A stretch of DNA of 64,000 bases. Origin: Rhizobium anhuiense (GTDB taxonomy: Bacteria > Pseudomonadota > Alphaproteobacteria > Rhizobiales > Rhizobiaceae). The DNA is taken from assembly GCF_003985145.1 (NCBI RefSeq), contig NZ_ML133522.1, forward strand, positions 806,001 through 870,000, written 5' to 3'. The notes beneath the pieces are model-generated. The model saw only the letters and a program-made list of their open reading frames with translations. It was not told the DNA's origin and ran no database searches. Position 1 is the first letter of the stretch. Every line of letters starts with the position of its first letter. This document shows positions 16,809-25,661 of the stretch, in pieces. A program made the position numbers and the translations under genes.

Positions 16809-18754
16809 GGAGTCTCAGGTTGAAATGGCTGCTTTCCTTCACCGCCGCCTTTTTCTTCGCATTGAGCGCTTTGGCGCAAACGCCACCGGTAAGCCCTCAG
16901 CAGAAGATCGACGAACTCGTGCGCCTGCTGCAGGATCCCGAGGTGAAAGTCTGGCTCGATAGCCGCAAGCAGGAGAGCGGATCCGCGCCATCCGTTTCAC
17001 CGGCCGGCCATTCGGCCTTGGCCAGGTGGGAGGCCGGCGTGCGGGGGCGTGTGAACGCGATTCTGGCGGCGATCCCGGCGATTCCGGCAGAGGTGACGGC
17101 GGCGGCAACGAGAGCAAGGCGCGAAGCTGCCGACAGAGGCTATGCGCCGGTATTCGTCATATTCGGCGGTCTGGTCGCCTTTGGTCTCGCCGCCGAGGCG
17201 GTGTATCGCAGGTTCGCCGCACGTCGCGAGGCATTGTTTGGCCGGCTTATCCCAGTCGGCATATTCGCCGGCGCGATGGGCATCGTCTTTTTCGCGGTCG
17301 AATGGCCGCCGCTCGCGCGAGTGACGCTCCTTGCCTATCTCTCGGCTTTCATCCTGTTTCGATTGGCGGCTGCACTCCTGTCCGCGGTAGCGATGGGCTC
17401 GTCGCTGCGGATGAGGCTATTGATCCTGTTCGGGCTCATCAGCTTTGCGAGCGCGACAGCAGCCGTCGGCGAGCCGCTCGGCGTTTCCCCTGAAGCCAGC
17501 GACGCAATCAGCTACTGCTTCTCCGTGATTGGGCTGCTTTTTGCCATCGAGGCCGTGTGGTCGATCTGGGAAGGAAGCCGCGCCTGGAAGGCGGCGCTAA
17601 CGGCTTTCCTCGTCGTCCTGTGGCTCGTCTGGTGCCTCAATATGAAGGGCCTGTTCTGGATCGGCATCTACGCGCTGATATTGCCGGCGGTCCTGAATGC
17701 CGTCGGCCGCATGGCGCTGTCCTTCACCAGCGATCCCGGCAGCCTGCGCGGTATCCTGGTCGCCCGCGGTGCGCGCGCCGCAGTTATCGCGCTCGCCGTG
17801 GGATGGCTGGCGCTTGTCTGGCGTCTCAATCCAGACACGCTGGGTCGGCGCGACCCGATGATCGCGGCTCTGTTTTACGGCGGCCTGAAGAGCGTCCTGA
17901 TCCTCGTGGTCGCCGACCTTCTTTGGCAAGTGGCGCGGGGCTGGATCGATCGAACGCTGCGTGTATCGACCAGCACGACATCGCTTGCGCCGGCCGACGC
18001 AGCCCGACGCGCGCGGTTTCGGACACTTCTCCCGATCCTTCGCAATGCATTGGCCGTTGCTGTCGCGGTCATGGCGGGGCTGATCGTGCTGGCCCAATTG
18101 GGTGTGCAGATCGGACCGCTGATCGCCGGAGCGGGCATCTTCGGGGTCGCCATCGGTTTCGGCTCGCAGACTTTGGTCAAAGACGTGATCAACGGTGTCT
18201 TTTACATGCTCGACGACGCCTTCCGTGTGGGTGAATACATCCAGGCCAAGGACTACAAGGGGACGGTGGAGAGCTTCAGCCTGCGCTCGGTGCGTTTGCG
18301 CCATCATCGCGGCCCGGTGTTCACGGTGCCGTTCAGCGAATTGGGTGCCGTCGAGAACATGAGCCGGGACTGGGTGATCGACAAGTTCAGGATCACCGTC
18401 GGATTCGATACCGACATAGACAAGGCGCGCAAGCTGACCAAGAAGGTCGGAGCCGATCTGATGGAAGATCCGGAACTCGGCCAGCACTTCATCGAGCCGC
18501 TGAAAATGAAGGGCGTCGAGCAGTTCGGCGACTACGGCATCGTGTTGAGCTTCGCCATGACCACGGTTCCGGGCATGCAGACTTATATCCGTCGCAAAGC
18601 CTATGCCAAGATTCGCGAGTTGTTCCTGGCCAACGGCATCGCATTCGCGCAGCCAACGGTGCAAGTCGGAGGCGACGACAAGGGTGGCGGCGCGGCGGCC
18701 GCTCAAGCGATCCTTGCGCAGCAGGCGGCAAAATCGGCGACGCCGGCGAAGTGA
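16805..18754 (+). CDS. MscS-family mechanosensitive channel with periplasmic N-terminus
   Basis: A 649-aa protein: signal peptide (LLSFTAAFFFALSALAQT), a short periplasmic helical part, about ten membrane helices, then the MscS core with pore helix AGAGIFGVAIGFGSQTLVKDVINGVF and beta domain (GTVESFSLRSVRLRHHRG). It resembles YbiO-type long MscS proteins. It should release solutes on membrane tension. Coupling with a lipoprotein hydrolase gene suggests a shared envelope role. Confidence 0.92.
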   Translation: MRSLRLKWLLSFTAAFFFALSALAQTPPVSPQQKIDELVRLLQDPEVKVWLDSRKQESGSAPSVSPAGHSALARWEAGVRGRVNAILAAIPAIPAEVTAAATRARREAADRGYAPVFVIFGGLVAFGLAAEAVYRRFAARREALFGRLIPVGIFAGAMGIVFFAVEWPPLARVTLLAYLSAFILFRLAAALLSAVAMGSSLRMRLLILFGLISFASATAAVGEPLGVSPEASDAISYCFSVIGLLFAIEAVWSIWEGSRAWKAALTAFLVVLWLVWCLNMKGLFWIGIYALILPAVLNAVGRMALSFTSDPGSLRGILVARGARAAVIALAVGWLALVWRLNPDTLGRRDPMIAALFYGGLKSVLILVVADLLWQVARGWIDRTLRVSTSTTSLAPADAARRARFRTLLPILRNALAVAVAVMAGLIVLAQLGVQIGPLIAGAGIFGVAIGFGSQTLVKDVINGVFYMLDDAFRVGEYIQAKDYKGTVESFSLRSVRLRHHRGPVFTVPFSELGAVENMSRDWVIDKFRITVGFDTDIDKARKLTKKVGADLMEDPELGQHFIEPLKMKGVEQFGDYGIVLSFAMTTVPGMQTYIRRKAYAKIRELFLANGIAFAQPTVQVGGDDKGGGAAAAQAILAQQAAKSATPAK

Positions 18755-18815
18755 CCTCGCCGGCCACGGCAGATGAAAGGATACTCCAACACGTTCAATC
18801 GTCGCATTGTGCTTT

Positions 18816-18839
18816 CCGAAAATCGATTCCGATTTTCGG
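18816..18839. repeat. Perfect palindrome between convergent genes (rhizobial intergenic repeat type)
   Basis: CCGAAAATCG - ATTC - CGATTTTCGG, a 10-bp perfect hairpin between the ends of the MscS gene and the small secreted-protein gene. Very similar palindromes are scattered through rhizobial genomes. Here it could also act as a two-way terminator. Confidence 0.7.
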
Positions 18840-18848
18840 GCCGATGCG

Positions 18849-19208
18849 CTAAGGTTTCAGATCATAGGCCTGCTGAGACGCACGAAGCTCCACCAGCGTC
18901 TTGCCGACGCAGCTGCCGCCGCCGGCGCCGCCGATCGCCTTTGCCTGTCCATCGAGCGTGATCGTGCCGGCGATCCGATCGGATGCGACATAGGTCGCCA
19001 CGCCGTCTTGCGAGACACGCGATATGTAAAAGGCATGGTAGGTTTCGTTGTACTTGCAATGGATGACCAACGGAAACTGAGAGAAGGGATCATCCTCGGC
19101 ATGGACGGCGTGCAGTGGAAAAGCTGCGACCAGAGTCGGCGCGGCGACCAGGCCTGCAAGAACTCTACTGGCCAATGCGATCGATTTTCGGCGGGACGCA
19201 TGTGTCAT
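18849..19208 (-). CDS. Small secreted protein of unknown function
   Basis: A 119-aa protein with a signal peptide (ALASRVLAGLVAAPTLVAAF, cleavage near AVHA). The mature part (about 80 aa) is beta-rich, with two cysteines (CKYNETYHAFYISRVS and SCVGKTLVELRAS) that may pair. I recognise no family. It lies 77 bp downstream of the FixK-like gene on the same strand and may be co-transcribed. Confidence 0.75.
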   Translation of the reverse strand: MTHASRRKSIALASRVLAGLVAAPTLVAAFPLHAVHAEDDPFSQFPLVIHCKYNETYHAFYISRVSQDGVATYVASDRIAGTITLDGQAKAIGGAGGGSCVGKTLVELRASQQAYDLKP

Positions 19209-19285
19209 GGTTCAATCCTCTATCGTAGCCTGCAGCGCCGCGCGTATCGTCAGATTCGCAAAGGCCGCTGTCACACTCTGCATTG

Positions 19286-19930
19286 CTAAATCGTCAAGGC
19301 GACGAGCGCATCGCGATCGAGAAGCCGTACAATCCGTTGTGATTTGCCGGCAAGACGAAGGATGCGTTTCTCCCGGAGCTTCGTAAAAGAGCGGGCAACC
19401 GTTTCGACCGTCAGCCCGAGATAGTCGGCAATATCGCTGCGAGACATCATCATATCGAATTCCGGATCCTCGGGATGGCGGTCGGCCATCTCCTGAACGA
19501 AGGCTGCAAGGCGCTTCAAGGCGCTTTGCTCGCTGATGATGAGTTGTTTGCATTGCGCCTTTTCCAGGTTCGTCAGGGCAATGTGCAAAAGATCGATGGG
19601 GACGACTGCGTCCTGATTGGTGCGAAACGGCCTTACGCGCGTTTCGCAAATGGCCTCTGCAAAATCGGTCCGGACATTCCCGTTTTCGAGCCCGAACCAT
19701 TCGCCCTTGCCGCAGAAGGATAGGATATGCCGCTGGCCGCTCGACGTCAGGCGGTAAATCCGCACGGCGCCTGCTTCGACCTGGTAGATGGCAAGGGCAT
19801 ATTCGCCTTCGCTGTAGATCGTTTCGTCGGCGCTGAGTTTGATCGACTGATCTTTGGCCGTCGCGGAAACCGCTCCATGGTGGTGGGCGGGAACCGTTGT
19901 GTATTTTCCGATCGCGTGACCCTGGAACAT
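19286..19930 (-). CDS. CRP/FNR-family transcription regulator, FixK-like
   Basis: A 214-aa regulator with an N-terminal cyclic-nucleotide-binding fold (SADETIYSEGEYALAIYQV, FGLENGN) and a C-terminal winged helix: SRSDIADYLGLTVETVARSF. The recognition helix keeps the E..xR pattern of FNR/FixK proteins that read TTGAT-N4-ATCAA, though the usual Ser is Ala. There is no N-terminal cysteine cluster, so it is not a direct oxygen sensor like FnrN. Several matching boxes lie in this window (25042, 25563, 30433, 32053), which makes it a good candidate regulator of the arginine/polyamine genes. Confidence 0.9.
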   Translation of the reverse strand: MFQGHAIGKYTTVPAHHHGAVSATAKDQSIKLSADETIYSEGEYALAIYQVEAGAVRIYRLTSSGQRHILSFCGKGEWFGLENGNVRTDFAEAICETRVRPFRTNQDAVVPIDLLHIALTNLEKAQCKQLIISEQSALKRLAAFVQEMADRHPEDPEFDMMMSRSDIADYLGLTVETVARSFTKLREKRILRLAGKSQRIVRLLDRDALVALTI

Positions 19931-19979
19931 GTGCGTCGTCCCCCATCCGCGTTCAGCATAAGCAATCGCTGCGTGCCTC

Positions 19980-20041
19980 GGTATTCGAGATACCCCTTAC
20001 GTATTGCTACGGAAGCACGCGACCGCCGATGGGTGTATAAT
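19980..20041 (+). promoter_or_regulatory. FixJ-type motif and TATAAT of the 20088 gene
   Basis: TTACGTATTGCTAC (19997-20010; one mismatch to NTACGNNATNCTAC) is followed 39 bp later (start to start) by TATAAT (20036-20041), with the ATG 47 bp further on. Just upstream is a small inverted repeat GGTAT-TCGAG-ATACC (19980-19994). Confidence 0.55.
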
Positions 20042-20087
20042 GCTTCCACCCCTTGAGAGTGATACGGCGGTATCGCGGGAGGTCTAG

Positions 20088-21047
20088 ATGGCACCGGAAG
20101 AGGGAGGGGGCAGCCAGGCACGTCAAGATACCGAAAGCGTTCGCGCGCAGCTTGATCGTATACTCGCAAGCCCGGAATTTCTTGCGCCTGAACGCGGGCG
20201 CCGCTTCCTGCAATATATTGTGGAAGAGACGCTTGAAGGCCACGCCGGACAGCTCAAGGCTTTTACAATTGCACAGGCCGTGTTCGGCCGCGATGCCTCC
20301 TTCGATGCACAGAACGATCCGGTTGTCCGTATCGAAGCCGGGCGGATCCGTCGCGCCCTTGAACGATACTATCTCGTCTGCGGAAGCAGCGACCCGATAC
20401 AAATCACCATTCCCAAAGGGGGCTATGCTCCACATTTTTCAAGCGATGAAGACACCTCGAACGTCGAGGCCGCCGATGCGCCAAATCGGGAGAACAGGCA
20501 CCGCCATCCCGGGCATCAGCGATCGATGCGATATCGCGATCTTCTCCTGCCGATCGGCATTCCCGCGCTCTTCGGCGCAATGGCGGTACTCGCCCTCATC
20601 CGCCCGCTCGAATCCTACCTGTCGCCGCCGAAAACGCCGCCGGCTGCCGTCTCGACGTTGAAAAGCAAAACCAGGATTGTTGTCGAACCCTTCGCAGCCC
20701 TCGGCGGTACTGCGCGCGGCGCGGATTTTGCCAAGGGGCTGGCCGATCAGCTGATCGCCAAGCTCATGAAAGTGGACAACCTCGTCGTGCTTGCTCCCGA
20801 TCGATCCGGGATGGAGACGACCGGCTCGCTGTTCAATCTGCAGGGAAGCATCCTTGTCGAGGGCACAGTCCTGCATCTGCATGTCCGCCTGATCAACGGC
20901 GCCGACGGCACGGTCGTCTGGGCAAATCAATATGATCGCGAGTTGCGCGATCAAACCATTCTCGATGTCGAGGACGAAATTGCCGCTCAAATCGTTATGG
21001 AAATTTCAAGCAACCAGAAACTGAGTGGCGCAGACCCGATTCCATAG
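20088..21047 (+). CDS. Membrane protein: N-terminal conserved domain plus TolB-like domain (short paralogue)
   Basis: A 319-aa protein. Residues about 15-115 form a conserved domain (PERGRRFLQYIVEETL, LKAFTIAQAVFGRD, DPVVRIEAGRIRRALERYY, IPKGGYAPHF); a single membrane helix follows near 150-170; residues 190-305 resemble the TolB N-terminal-like fold (RIVVEPFA, FAKGLADQLIAKL, LQGSILVEG, VVWANQYD). Unlike its two paralogues in this window it ends before the TPR region. GGGAGG precedes the ATG. Such proteins are often loosely annotated as adenylate cyclase-like, but I see no cyclase domain. Confidence 0.85.
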   Translation: MAPEEGGGSQARQDTESVRAQLDRILASPEFLAPERGRRFLQYIVEETLEGHAGQLKAFTIAQAVFGRDASFDAQNDPVVRIEAGRIRRALERYYLVCGSSDPIQITIPKGGYAPHFSSDEDTSNVEAADAPNRENRHRHPGHQRSMRYRDLLLPIGIPALFGAMAVLALIRPLESYLSPPKTPPAAVSTLKSKTRIVVEPFAALGGTARGADFAKGLADQLIAKLMKVDNLVVLAPDRSGMETTGSLFNLQGSILVEGTVLHLHVRLINGADGTVVWANQYDRELRDQTILDVEDEIAAQIVMEISSNQKLSGADPIP

Positions 21048-21110
21048 CCCCCTAGCAAGCGACCGCCTTCCCATCGCCGGCGGGACCGTCCACCCGGATC
21101 GTTCGTGCCA

Positions 21111-22892
21111 TTATCCTCCCGATGGCAGGTCAACGGCCACCCCTGCGGCGCGCAGGCCGGCAAAGAACCTTTCCTGATCCGCCGGGCGTTGCAAGCGCAG
21201 CGAAACCTCCTGGCGGATGTTCGTCATCAATGCCGGTGCGTGGGACTGGAGCCAATCCTGCTCCAACTTGGCCTCCTCCATCTTCCCCGCGGCTCCGAGA
21301 ATGGACAACAAGGCAAGGCGGCGCATGGGGTTGCCGTCGAGATCCGATATTCGCGACCATTGTTCTGCCGCTTCGATATCGCCTCTCATAAATGCGCACA
21401 TCGCCATACCCGCCTCGTAATAGCCACTGGGGCCGGCATTTTTGTCAAGCGCGATCGATATCAACTCGCAACCCGATTGCCATTTGCCCGACATCGCCAA
21501 TCGCAAGCCGTACTCGCCCGCAACTTCGACATCGTTGGGATCTGCGCCATAGGCCGCCGTCCCGGCCGCCAGCGCCTTGTCGATATCTCCACGGAAGAAG
21601 TTCACCAGCATAACGGCGCGAAGCACGCGGGGATTATCCGGCGCCAGCGATTCCGCCCGCTGCGCCGAAGCCGTTGCCAATTCGAGGGGCTTGGCCGAAG
21701 ATGGTGTGCCGAGCCTGTAGCGAAATCTGATTTCGTCAAGATAGACCAGGGACAAGAGCGCCCATGACGTCGCATTATCGGGGGTGCGCCGGATAGCCTG
21801 TTGCAGGCACTCGCGCACCGCGCCATGGCTTTGCGAAGTCATCGCCTGGAGATAGCTATAGTAGGCCGGGATACAGGCACGGGCATCCTGGTCTGCCTTC
21901 TGCGCCGCCTGCGCGATCATGGCTGTTTCGGCCTGAAAGATGGCGCCGTCGGGCTGCGCTATCGCACTGGCGATTTGCCGGGCAACATTTGTTTGAATCC
22001 AGAGCTTGTTCTGAGCGCGAAGATCGGCATCGAAATTATTGGCCCAGATGACGGCCCCGTCTGCCCGACGCACCAGCCTGGCAACGGAGCGCAACCGGCT
22101 TCCATCCGTCTGGACGTTGCCCTGAAGCGCGTAGTCGGCAGCAGCGGCATGATCACCCGGCGGCGGATCGGCGACCACGACGATGTCTTCGAGCTGGGCA
22201 AGCTGGCCGATAACATCGTCTCTCAGGCCGCGGGCGATATCCGAATTGGAATCGACGGAGTTGCTCTCTGCAAAAACCTCGACAGCTACCGTCGGCGGGG
22301 AGGTATGTTTATGCGTCGGCAATGGTCTGATCGGGGCACTTCCCGCCACAAGAAATGCCGATGCAAGGGCGAGAAGAAGAAGAATGGCCAGCAGACCGGT
22401 TCCGAGACCACGAGCAATCGGCGGCGGACGGCGCGCCTCATGAGGTGAATGATCTTGATCAGCAAATTCTCCGATCCGCGGATTTTCCGGGTCTTTTTCG
22501 GGCCGAGCCGGCATTGGCGCGTCGCGGGTGTATTCGAAATGCGGCACGTATCCGCCTTTCGGCACCGTAATAATGACGTCATCCGCCTGGCCTGCGACGA
22601 GATAATAACGTTCCAGGGCCTTTCGTATTCGGCCCGCCTCGATCCTGACGACCGGATCATTCTGCGGGTCGAATGACGCTTCCCGACCAAAAACCATATT
22701 TGCAATGGTAAATGCCTTCAGGAAACCTGATCGACCAGCGAGCGTCTCGCTGACAACAAATTCCAAAAAATTTCGCCCGCGCTTCGGCGCGTGAAATTCT
22801 TCACTTGCGAGAATTCGCTCGACTTGCCGGCAGATTTCCTCAGCCGTCGGTCCAAGACTGCTGAATACATCGATCTTTGTTGCGTTTCTCAT
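21111..22892 (-). CDS. Membrane protein: N-terminal conserved domain, TolB-like domain and TPR repeats
   Basis: A 593-aa paralogue of the preceding gene product, convergent with it. The order is N-terminal domain (FHAPKRGRNFLEFVVSETLA, FTIANMVFGREASFD, RIEAGRIRKALERYY, VPKGGYVPHF), one membrane helix (GLLAILLLLALASAFLVAG), TolB-like domain (RGLRDDVIGQLAQLEDIVVV, YALQGNVQTDGSRLRSVARLV) and about 250 residues of TPR-like helices. I use the ATG with AGGGG upstream; a start 9 codons earlier is possible. It lies directly downstream of the FixJ-like gene. Likely a cytoplasmic-side sensor or scaffold; function unproven. Confidence 0.85.
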   Translation of the reverse strand: MRNATKIDVFSSLGPTAEEICRQVERILASEEFHAPKRGRNFLEFVVSETLAGRSGFLKAFTIANMVFGREASFDPQNDPVVRIEAGRIRKALERYYLVAGQADDVIITVPKGGYVPHFEYTRDAPMPARPEKDPENPRIGEFADQDHSPHEARRPPPIARGLGTGLLAILLLLALASAFLVAGSAPIRPLPTHKHTSPPTVAVEVFAESNSVDSNSDIARGLRDDVIGQLAQLEDIVVVADPPPGDHAAAADYALQGNVQTDGSRLRSVARLVRRADGAVIWANNFDADLRAQNKLWIQTNVARQIASAIAQPDGAIFQAETAMIAQAAQKADQDARACIPAYYSYLQAMTSQSHGAVRECLQQAIRRTPDNATSWALLSLVYLDEIRFRYRLGTPSSAKPLELATASAQRAESLAPDNPRVLRAVMLVNFFRGDIDKALAAGTAAYGADPNDVEVAGEYGLRLAMSGKWQSGCELISIALDKNAGPSGYYEAGMAMCAFMRGDIEAAEQWSRISDLDGNPMRRLALLSILGAAGKMEEAKLEQDWLQSHAPALMTNIRQEVSLRLQRPADQERFFAGLRAAGVAVDLPSGG

Positions 22893-22984
22893 GATCGCCC
22901 CTACGACAAGATCACGCAATTATATAAGCGTTTTCTAAAGCATCATATCTGAGGAGCGTCCAGTTGCAAGCACCGCTTTTCGAA

Positions 22985-23653
22985 TTATCGCGCGCAGGCT
23001 GGCCAGGTGTTGGCCGGTGAGATCCGTCCGGTTTCGGTCGACTGCTCGACCGCGTCGATGGCGATGGCCATGCGCATGAGCTCTGCAAGATTGCGAGCTC
23101 CCATCTTGGCCATGACATTGGCGCGGTGGACCTCCACCGTGCGCGAGCTGATGCCGAGATGATAGGCGATCATCTTGTTCTGCAGACCGTCGAGCACGCC
23201 GATCAGAACCTGATGTTCGCGGTCCGTGAGTTGACGAACCCGTGCCGCGACGCTTTCGGAACCGGCGATTGCGCTGCCTGGCCGCCTTTGTCCCATTGCC
23301 AGATTGATCGCCGCGATCAGTGCTTCCTCCCTGAGAGGCTTTTCGAGGAAATCCGACGCTCCCGCCTTCATCGCCTGAACGGCTGCAGCGATATCGCCCT
23401 GGCCGGTAATGACGATCGCCGGAACGTCCACGCCGAACCGGCGCAGACGCTGGAGCAATTCGATGCCGTCGACATCAGGCATGCGCAGATCCGTCACAAG
23501 GCAGTTTCGGCCCGAAAGCGGCAGAATATCCAGAAATGCTTTTGCGCAACTATGTGCTCGCACGGCAAACCCTGCCGATACCAGCAAGAATGTCAAAGAT
23601 CGTCTCAATACCTCCTCGTCATCGACGAGATGGATCGTAAGGTCGTTCGCCAT
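22985..23653 (-). CDS. FixJ-like response regulator
   Basis: A 222-aa receiver-LuxR protein. The receiver has the acidic pair in HLVDDEEV, phosphoacceptor Asp55 in VTDLRMPD and Lys in FLEKPL; the output domain starts with LTDREHQVL and has the recognition region SSRTVEVHRANVMAKMGA, nearly identical to S. meliloti FixJ. I use the ATG beginning MANDLTIHL, which overlaps the kinase gene by 35 bp; a start at 23701 would add 16 atypical residues. Its partner is the PAS kinase upstream. It is the best candidate to bind the NTACGNNATNCTAC motif found repeatedly in this window. Confidence 0.9.
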   Translation of the reverse strand: MANDLTIHLVDDEEVLRRSLTFLLVSAGFAVRAHSCAKAFLDILPLSGRNCLVTDLRMPDVDGIELLQRLRRFGVDVPAIVITGQGDIAAAVQAMKAGASDFLEKPLREEALIAAINLAMGQRRPGSAIAGSESVAARVRQLTDREHQVLIGVLDGLQNKMIAYHLGISSRTVEVHRANVMAKMGARNLAELMRMAIAIDAVEQSTETGRISPANTWPACAR

Positions 23654-24866
23654 CGATTTCTGTCTCCACCAGCGGAAGCGAGAACGAGAAGACTGAACCA
23701 TTCTCTGTACTTCTACGCGCGCTTATTCGGCCTCCATGCGCCTCGACAATGCGCTTGGACAATGCCAAGCCCATGCCAAGGCCATGCGGCTTGCCGGTCA
23801 CGAAAGGACGAAACAACGACTCTTCCATTTCGGCTGCAATCCCGCAGCCATTGTCGGACACGTCGACAATGACATACGAGGAATTGTCTTTTGTCCGGAT
23901 CGTAATCAAGGGCTGCTCGACACACTCGGTCGCCTCCAAGGCGTTGCGAACGAGGTTCGTGAGCACTTGCACGATCTGAACGCGGTTTCCAAGGATGGTG
24001 TTCTTCACTGCTTCGAGCCGAAAGTCGGTGTGAAGGTCTTTTCGCCGCGACCCAATGAGTGCGAGCCTTGTCGCCCTATGGATCAGTTCGTGCATCGCCT
24101 CCGGTTTCCTCTCTGAAGCGCCACGCTCGACGAATTCTCTCACGTTCTGGACGATACTTCCTGCCCAGAGCGCCTGCTGCGTAATTTCCAGCAGTGCTTC
24201 GTGAAGCTCTTCACCGCGCCGGCGACGCTTGCCCATGACAAGGCGCCCGCACCCCTCTGAATAGGCCGCGATAGACGACAGCGGCTGGGAAAGCTCATGG
24301 GCAAGAGTGGACGCCATCTCCCCCAGCTCAGTCATTCTTGCAAGCCGGGCAATCTCTTGCTGCAGCTCCTGAACTTGCTGCAAGGTCTGGCGTTCGGTTC
24401 GAAAGTCCTCAAAAATCGCCGCAGTGAAGACGCCTTTTTCATCATCCTTCCTGATAATGGTAAGTGCGGTCGGAAATTGAACTCCGCTCTTGGTGATCGC
24501 CAGACCGGCACGCACCGCCCCGTGGTCTGCCCAACGCCCATTCAATCGAACATTCGGCGTCGGATGCCAGACGAGGCCGATCTTTCGGCCCATCAATTCG
24601 CGCTCTTCATAACCGAACATGGCAACCGCAGCCTTGTTGCAGCCGGAAATTCTATGGCGGCCATCGATAAAAAACACGGCGTCCGGCATGTGTTCGTGGA
24701 GTTGCCGGATACAGTCCATCCGTAGCCCGTCGTTTCCTTCGCGCAAGGCGCGCACCGGCTCGTGAGACACCACCTGCGACGTCCCGGATCGGACTTGTCC
24801 TGCGACGACTGCGACGGTGGAACTGGCTTCGGCGACGACGCGCGGCGGCGCCATCTTGATGGACAT
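23619..24866 (-). CDS. FixL-like PAS histidine kinase lacking the heme ligand
   Basis: A 415-aa soluble kinase: PAS domain (about residues 50-155), coiled linker (TLQQVQELQQEIARL), H-box MASTLAHELSQPLSSIAAY (His190) and HATPase (VLTNLVRNALEAT, DNGCGI, HGLGMGLALSKRIVE). From the linker onwards it closely follows FixL. In FixL the heme-binding His lies in RSxHD after the VNxLMPEP segment; here the matching stretch is PNVRLNGR with Leu108, so heme binding is unlikely. The signal is therefore not oxygen through heme in the FixL manner; redox or another ligand is possible. Confidence 0.88.
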   Translation of the reverse strand: MSIKMAPPRVVAEASSTVAVVAGQVRSGTSQVVSHEPVRALREGNDGLRMDCIRQLHEHMPDAVFFIDGRHRISGCNKAAVAMFGYEERELMGRKIGLVWHPTPNVRLNGRWADHGAVRAGLAITKSGVQFPTALTIIRKDDEKGVFTAAIFEDFRTERQTLQQVQELQQEIARLARMTELGEMASTLAHELSQPLSSIAAYSEGCGRLVMGKRRRRGEELHEALLEITQQALWAGSIVQNVREFVERGASERKPEAMHELIHRATRLALIGSRRKDLHTDFRLEAVKNTILGNRVQIVQVLTNLVRNALEATECVEQPLITIRTKDNSSYVIVDVSDNGCGIAAEMEESLFRPFVTGKPHGLGMGLALSKRIVEAHGGRISARRSTENGSVFSFSLPLVETEIDGERPYDPSRR

Positions 24867-24931
24867 GATGGTCTCCTCCGTCCATTGAGAAGTCTTGGCC
24901 CATGGACCGTCTTTTCCTCCAGAATGAGGTC

Positions 24932-24974
24932 ACAATACCACCGTTGGGCGGGTAATCCGTGTAGTATCGCGTAG
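24932..24974 (-). promoter_or_regulatory. NTACGNNATNCTAC motif and -10 of the FixL/FixJ-like operon
   Basis: On the minus strand CTACGCGATACTAC (24974-24961) precedes TATTGT (24937-24932) by exactly 37 bp, followed by a leader of about 60 nt to the kinase ATG. ATAGAG lies 2 nt upstream of the motif, as it does at 46701. If the FixJ-like protein binds here, the operon is autoregulated. Confidence 0.6.
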
Positions 24975-25041
24975 CCTCTATTGGTCTTGCTCCGCGAACC
25001 TTCGGCGCAAACCCATAGCGCGTCGTCCGACTTCGTCGCCA

Positions 25042-25055
25042 TTGATCCGGCTCAA
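25042..25055. promoter_or_regulatory. FNR/FixK-type box (9 of 10 matches)
   Basis: TTGATCCGGCTCAA against the consensus TTGAT-N4-ATCAA, one mismatch. It lies about 180 bp upstream of the FixL-like kinase ATG and 260 bp upstream of the 68-aa gene on the other strand, so it may serve either direction. An identical half-site variant (CTCAA) occurs at 30433. Confidence 0.5.
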
Positions 25056-25307
25056 TGCCTCCGTCTCATTGTTCCACTATGGTGACAAACAGCGGGCAAG
25101 TGGCCGGGCCGCCCGTGGGCGGGCGAGCCGCAAGGAACATCGGCGATCGAGCGATGGCCAAAGCTCGTCGGATCTATTTCCGCAGACAAGACCCACACTT
25201 GCCGGCTGATCGCCGGTCAGGCCAAAACTTGCCGGTTGGATGATTGGTGTGCCGGAATGACAACCTCGTGTCCGGTTGACCCGGTGGATCGTCGGGAGGG
25301 TTTGGTA

Positions 25308-25514
25308 ATGTGGCGATTGCCAGTCGAAGCTCCATTCGAACAGGATATAGAGCTCGCCGTCATCGACGACGAAGGCGTCCATGCCCTGGTTTTCCCCTGC
25401 CAGCGTCTCCCCGACGGCTGGATCAATGCGGTGACCGGCGACGCGCTCGACATTCATCCCACCCATTGGCGCCTATGGCAAATCCATCGCTGCGATGTTC
25501 CGGGTCTTCAATGA
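25308..25514 (+). CDS. Small conserved cytoplasmic protein (68 aa)
   Basis: The sequence pattern (MWRLPVEAPFEQDIELAVID, HALVFPCQRLPDGW, HPTHWRLW) is of a kind I associate with short hypothetical proteins in rhizobial genomes. GGGAGG lies 8 nt before the ATG. Function unknown; it lies upstream of arcA on the same strand, 147 bp away. Confidence 0.65.
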   Translation: MWRLPVEAPFEQDIELAVIDDEGVHALVFPCQRLPDGWINAVTGDALDIHPTHWRLWQIHRCDVPGLQ

Positions 25515-25562
25515 CCTCCCACCCCAAAGCGGCGGAAGGATCGCAACATACTGTGCCGTGGA

Positions 25563-25576
25563 TTGTCTGCGATCAA
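25563..25576 (+). promoter_or_regulatory. Degenerate FNR/FixK-type box before arcA
   Basis: TTGTCTGCGATCAA keeps the right half (ATCAA) and TTG of the left half of the anaerobox consensus (8 of 10). It is centred about 92 bp upstream of the arcA ATG, where a class II activator site is plausible. Confidence 0.4.
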
Positions 25577-25661
25577 TGACACGACCGATCGGGCCGAAAT
25601 AGTCTGCTTTTCGAAGGACGGCCGACGCGGCCGCGATCTGGAAAGCCGGAAGGAGGACCAC

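Larger units (their letters stand above)
24867..25307. other. 441-bp intergenic region between the kinase and arc-side genes
   Basis: It contains the kinase promoter motif, the anaerobox-like site at 25042 and a repeated ACTTGCCGG(C/T)T (25197 and 25229). No open frame here has a ribosome site plus protein-like composition. Confidence 0.5.

Noticed and set aside
19222..19250. CTAC and TACGCG elements upstream of the small secreted-protein gene
   Set aside because: The two halves are separated by 10 or more extra bases, so the 14-bp motif is not formed.
22926..22985. Possible extra copy of the FixJ-type motif before the 21111-22892 gene (GATATGATGCTTTAG on the minus strand)
   Set aside because: Only the centre matches, TACG and CTAC are both broken, and the distance to TATAAT is about 27 rather than 37 bp.
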